DNA from: Aquila chrysaetos chrysaetos
Taxonomy: Eukaryota > Chordata > Aves > Accipitriformes > Accipitridae
NCBI RefSeq assembly: GCF_900496995.4
Contig: NC_044012.1
Span: forward strand, 26,363,606-26,427,605
Direction: 5' to 3'
DNA: 64,000 nt
The notes beneath the pieces are model-generated. The model was not told the origin of the DNA, did not search any database, and saw only the letters and a list, made by a program, of their open reading frames with translations. A program made the position numbers and the translations under genes. Shown one piece after another: positions 60,940-64,000 of the stretch; positions within the stretch are counted from its first letter, which is position 1; every line of letters begins with the position of its first letter.

Positions 60940-61260
60940 CCCCAGCATCCCCCTTTCTCTTGGCTCTCTATAAACAAAGCGCCTCAGTGTCTGGGGGAAG
61001 AAAAGTTGCATTATGCAAATGGGAAAAAGCGAACAGGAGATTTCTCACTCCGAGAACCCCCATTCCGGGCCTGCACCTCGGTTTCCATGGCATGTCCAAA
61101 GCCTGCTGGAGGCTGGTTTGCATACGGATGAGAGAGGAGATGAAATCAGCACGAAAGCCCATCGCTGACAGAACACCATTGTTTAGCCTGTCTGATTTGG
61201 AGGCTAATGAAACGCCATTAAAAAAAGAACGAAAGAAGAAAAAAAACCCACCGCTTTCAT
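60940..61260. promoter_or_regulatory. Candidate enhancer (perfect octamer with SOX sites)
   Basis: Contains AACAAAG (60973-60979), the perfect POU octamer ATGCAAAT (61013-61020), GGTTTGCATAC (near 61116) and CATTGTT (61177-61183), then GGCTAATGAAACGCCATTA. This is the strongest of the downstream islands by motif content. Confidence 0.4.
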
Positions 61261-64000
61261 CCTGGCTTTGGTCAGTGATGGGGAGGGGGGGTTAAATATG
61301 ATGATGGAAGATCATCTGCACAATTGGGCTTGGGGTGAAGGTATTCTGGCACCAGGGAAGGAAATTCCCAGGATGCACTGCCCCTGCAAGCCAGAACGAT
61401 GCCGACAGGAGATGGTGCTATGGGCAGAGTGCTGGGCTGAGAAAGGCTGTGAAAGAGCCAGCAAAATCAGTCCTGCTCCTCTTGAGTAGATACAGCAGCA
61501 CCCAGCATAAAAATACCCCGATCCACCGATGTTCAACAGCAGCTGTGAACCCGTCCGTCCCACAGCTCATCTCAGGGAGGGTATTGACCCACTCAGAAAC
61601 ACACCATGTCTGGGAAAGACACTGGACGGGGCATGTGGGCTGGGATCAGGCTCTCTTGGTAACAGGCTTTCCAAGTGGAATGAATTAAAAACTGTGAAAC
61701 CAAGGGCTGGAGCAGGAAGGGGATCAGTGAGCAAGCGTGGTGCAATAGCCCTCCTTCACCATGCAAGCTGCAACCATGCTGGCAGAGAAGGAAGAGCCAT
61801 GTGCATCTCAAAGGACAACACAAAATATAGAGAAAAACAGCTAATGGGTGCCCCATCTCCCCCACCCCTAACATCCTCCTTGGGCTATTCCTGATGTATC
61901 TCTGAAAGGGCTCTAAGGAGGTGGGATAGATGGAGCAGGAGCATGGCCACCAGCTCTCCGCCCCAGGTAGCTCTCCTCCCCTCGCCCTTGCAATGGCCAC
62001 CCAGTCCCTTTTCCCCTGCCCTGCTGCCAGCGGCACATTGTCTCCAGTGTGTGATTCGAGAACAGCATGATTGGCCTTGAAAGGGCTGATTTGCTTTCCC
62101 CAGCCCATTGAAACGCTGGAGAGCAAAGCCTGTTCCCTCCAGGCGCTCGGAAACCTGGCACCCTTTCCACTTTGCTTCCCCATGCCCCTCAGCCCAGGGG
62201 CTCCTGCTGAGATTTTGCTGTCAACAGAGTTTTGTTCCCTTTCTAGGGCGGTGCAGAAGGGACACAAGGACCTTGAAAATGGCAGCTTCTTTGACACTGC
62301 TATTCTCCTTCGACCGCCCTGCCTGAATAAACAGCTCACAAAAATGGAGTTTACTGTATTTCCTCCTCAGGGGGAAAACACTGCATCTTGGTCCTAATTA
62401 ATTTACCTAATTAACATTATCTTCATTGGGTCTGTATGCAAAGACCTCTTTCTGTACTGGCCGGGATAGAGGAAAAAACAGGAATAAAATATATTCAGTC
62501 ATCTCTCAGCCCCGACTGTAAAAGGGACATCACAGAAAGAAGTGCACCGCTCCGATCAGTTCAGCCTCAGAGAAAGCTGCTGCGGGAGAATTGCATCTGC
62601 CTCAACCTCCTCTCTTTTGCAAACAGAGCACAGGATGGGGCCATATTACTGCACACCAGCCTCTTGATGCTGTGCTGGAGGTGCAGTGCATGTCCTCAGG
62701 GAATTAACTGTTGGGATGGGCGTGCCTGGGGATACTCGGGAGGATGAAGCTTACAGCAGGAGGGAGACCAATGGATAGATACTGTGAATGGGCGAGCCAG
62801 GAAGATGCCCATGAGCAGGCTAAAATTCAAGCCGCTGGGCTGACCCCTCCACTGGACTTAACCAGCAAGCTCTGTGCCAGTTTATACCTGCCATGGAGCC
62901 TGCCCTGTGTTTAGACCCTGAATTTTCCTGGGCCTTGCCCAGGTCCTGGGCGGTCACTGCCGACGAGGCAGAGGGCCCTGTGAACTGTCCACTTTCACTG
63001 CTCCTGCCTAGCAAAGCCCTGCTCTGCTATTTTGTTCTTTTCCCTGCCAGATGCCAGCTCTCTTCAGCCTCTTTCTTCTCCCCATGCTTTGCTTTGCCGC
63101 ATAGTTCCGGAAATCAGAAACAAAAGGAGAGGAAAGAAAATAGGCTGGATGGGGGGGGGGGGGGGGGGGGGAGGAGGGGGAGTTTCCCTTCCGTTAAGCT
63201 TTTTGCAGCTCTCCCTGCCTCCCAGTATGAGACACTATATGGCATCTCACATGACGAACGCTTGCACCCACGTGCACGGGCACGTGATGAGATGCCCAGC
63301 TATGCCAGGCTGCAGGATGGAGGTGAAAGGAAGAGGCTGGGTTTGCAGCCCGACCCTTTTGGCCGGAGAAACAGGAGGATGCAGAAGAGAGAAGCTCCTC
63401 TCTGCTCCTAACCTGCAGGCCAAAGCCGTCTACACTGCCAAAACACACACGTTGGAGGAAAAGCATTCCCAGGCTGTGCGCTTGCAGGCTTTTGTGGCTT
63501 AGTTTATGCAGTAAGATCTGTGCTTTCAGGGCAGGACATGGACTCAGTGCCACTGTTGTTATAGGGGCTCCTTATAGATCAGATACCGGCACCCAAAACT
63601 TCTTAAGCACTGTGAATTGCAGAGTCTGAGCGGCGCATCTCTGCCTCCACATCTTCCCATCATCCCCCCTTCAAATGAGGCTGTCAGCACGGGTTTAGGT
63701 GTCCACATCATCAGAATCATTTGATTTACAGACATTTTTATTTTATAAAGGGAAATCCTCCAGCCGAGGCTTCATAACCACTAGCTGAAATGGCCAGCAA
63801 TCATCCTAGAATTTGTTTGCCTTACCAAAATGAAGTCCCAGCTTGGTGTGCGTTTCCATTTGGAAATGTCAGCTCCACACAGCAGCCCGCTCCAAGGACG
63901 CTGCCTTTCCCACCGCCCCTGATTTACAACGGCACTGAATTTTAACGATGCAATAAGCAGCTCTGGTCCTCAGGAGCCCCGTAGGGATTCTGCGCACCAG

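Larger units (their letters stand above)
53220..64000. other. Gene-free regulatory-looking domain downstream of RHBG
   Basis: About 10.8 kb without a recognisable exon or RNA gene. Base composition drops to more balanced AT/GC than the rest of the window. Islands rich in homeodomain, POU, SOX and E-box words occur at about 55040-55345, 56380-56520, 57360-57640, 58180-58470, 59870-60080, 60940-61260, 62330-62450 and 63715-63880. In human, the MIR9-1 host gene lies on this side of RHBG; no mir-9 hairpin sequence is present here on either strand. Confidence 0.5.

Noticed and set aside
53220-64000. mir-9 hairpin (MIR9-1), expected from human synteny
   Set aside because: Neither the mature 5p word CTTTGGTTATCTAGCTG nor its complement is present in the window.

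Overview
The window looks like part of an avian (or at least sauropsid) GC-rich microchromosome, homologous to the human 1q22-q23 NES-BCAN-HAPLN2-RHBG neighbourhood. The evidence is the gene content, short introns, long G/C homopolymers, many minisatellites and a CR1 LINE remnant. Assignment to a bird is an inference from these properties. All gene models below were built by hand from splice sites and reading-frame continuity. Each one closes in frame at a length close to its human relative.

Layout. 1-3.3 kb: GC-rich DNA without a recognisable gene. 3.3-8.0 kb, minus strand: a class A (type I) DnaJ/HSP40 co-chaperone of the DNAJA1/DNAJA4 group (407 aa) with a CpG-island promoter carrying five same-orientation CCAAT boxes. 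8.0-13.6 kb: gene-free, with minisatellites and one possible muscle-type element. 13.6-21.3 kb, minus strand: nestin (NES, 4 coding exons, 1613 aa), with a SOX+POU composite site in intron 2 where the mammalian neural enhancer lies. 21.3-31.1 kb: intergenic, containing a candidate TATA promoter and non-coding first exon for brevican. 31.1-42.4 kb, plus strand: brevican (BCAN, 13 coding exons, 995 aa), with an alternative read-through terminal exon that would give an 834-aa GPI-anchored form. 43.0-45.2 kb, minus strand: HAPLN2 (341 aa), tail-to-tail with BCAN. 47.9-52.8 kb, plus strand: the ammonia channel RHBG (10 exons, 455 aa). 52.8-64 kb: gene-free DNA that becomes richer in AT and holds several homeodomain/POU/SOX/E-box-rich islands. 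In human the MIR9-1 host gene and MEF2D lie on this side of RHBG; the mir-9 hairpin itself is not in the window.

How the genes relate. Nestin (neural progenitor intermediate filament), brevican (perineuronal and perisynaptic matrix) and HAPLN2 (nodal link protein that ties lecticans to hyaluronan) form a nervous-system cluster. The set as a whole (DNAJA-type, NES, BCAN, HAPLN2, RHBG) mirrors human 15q25-26 (DNAJA4, SYNM, ACAN, HAPLN3, RHCG, with MIR9-3 and MEF2A). The region therefore reads as one arm of a whole-genome-duplication paralogon. The most notable points are a DNAJA ohnologue not known to me at the mammalian locus, the apparently ancestral tail-to-tail lectican-HAPLN arrangement, the conserved brevican GPI exon, a nestin intron-2 SOX/POU site, and loss of the ankyrin-binding FLD motif in RHBG.
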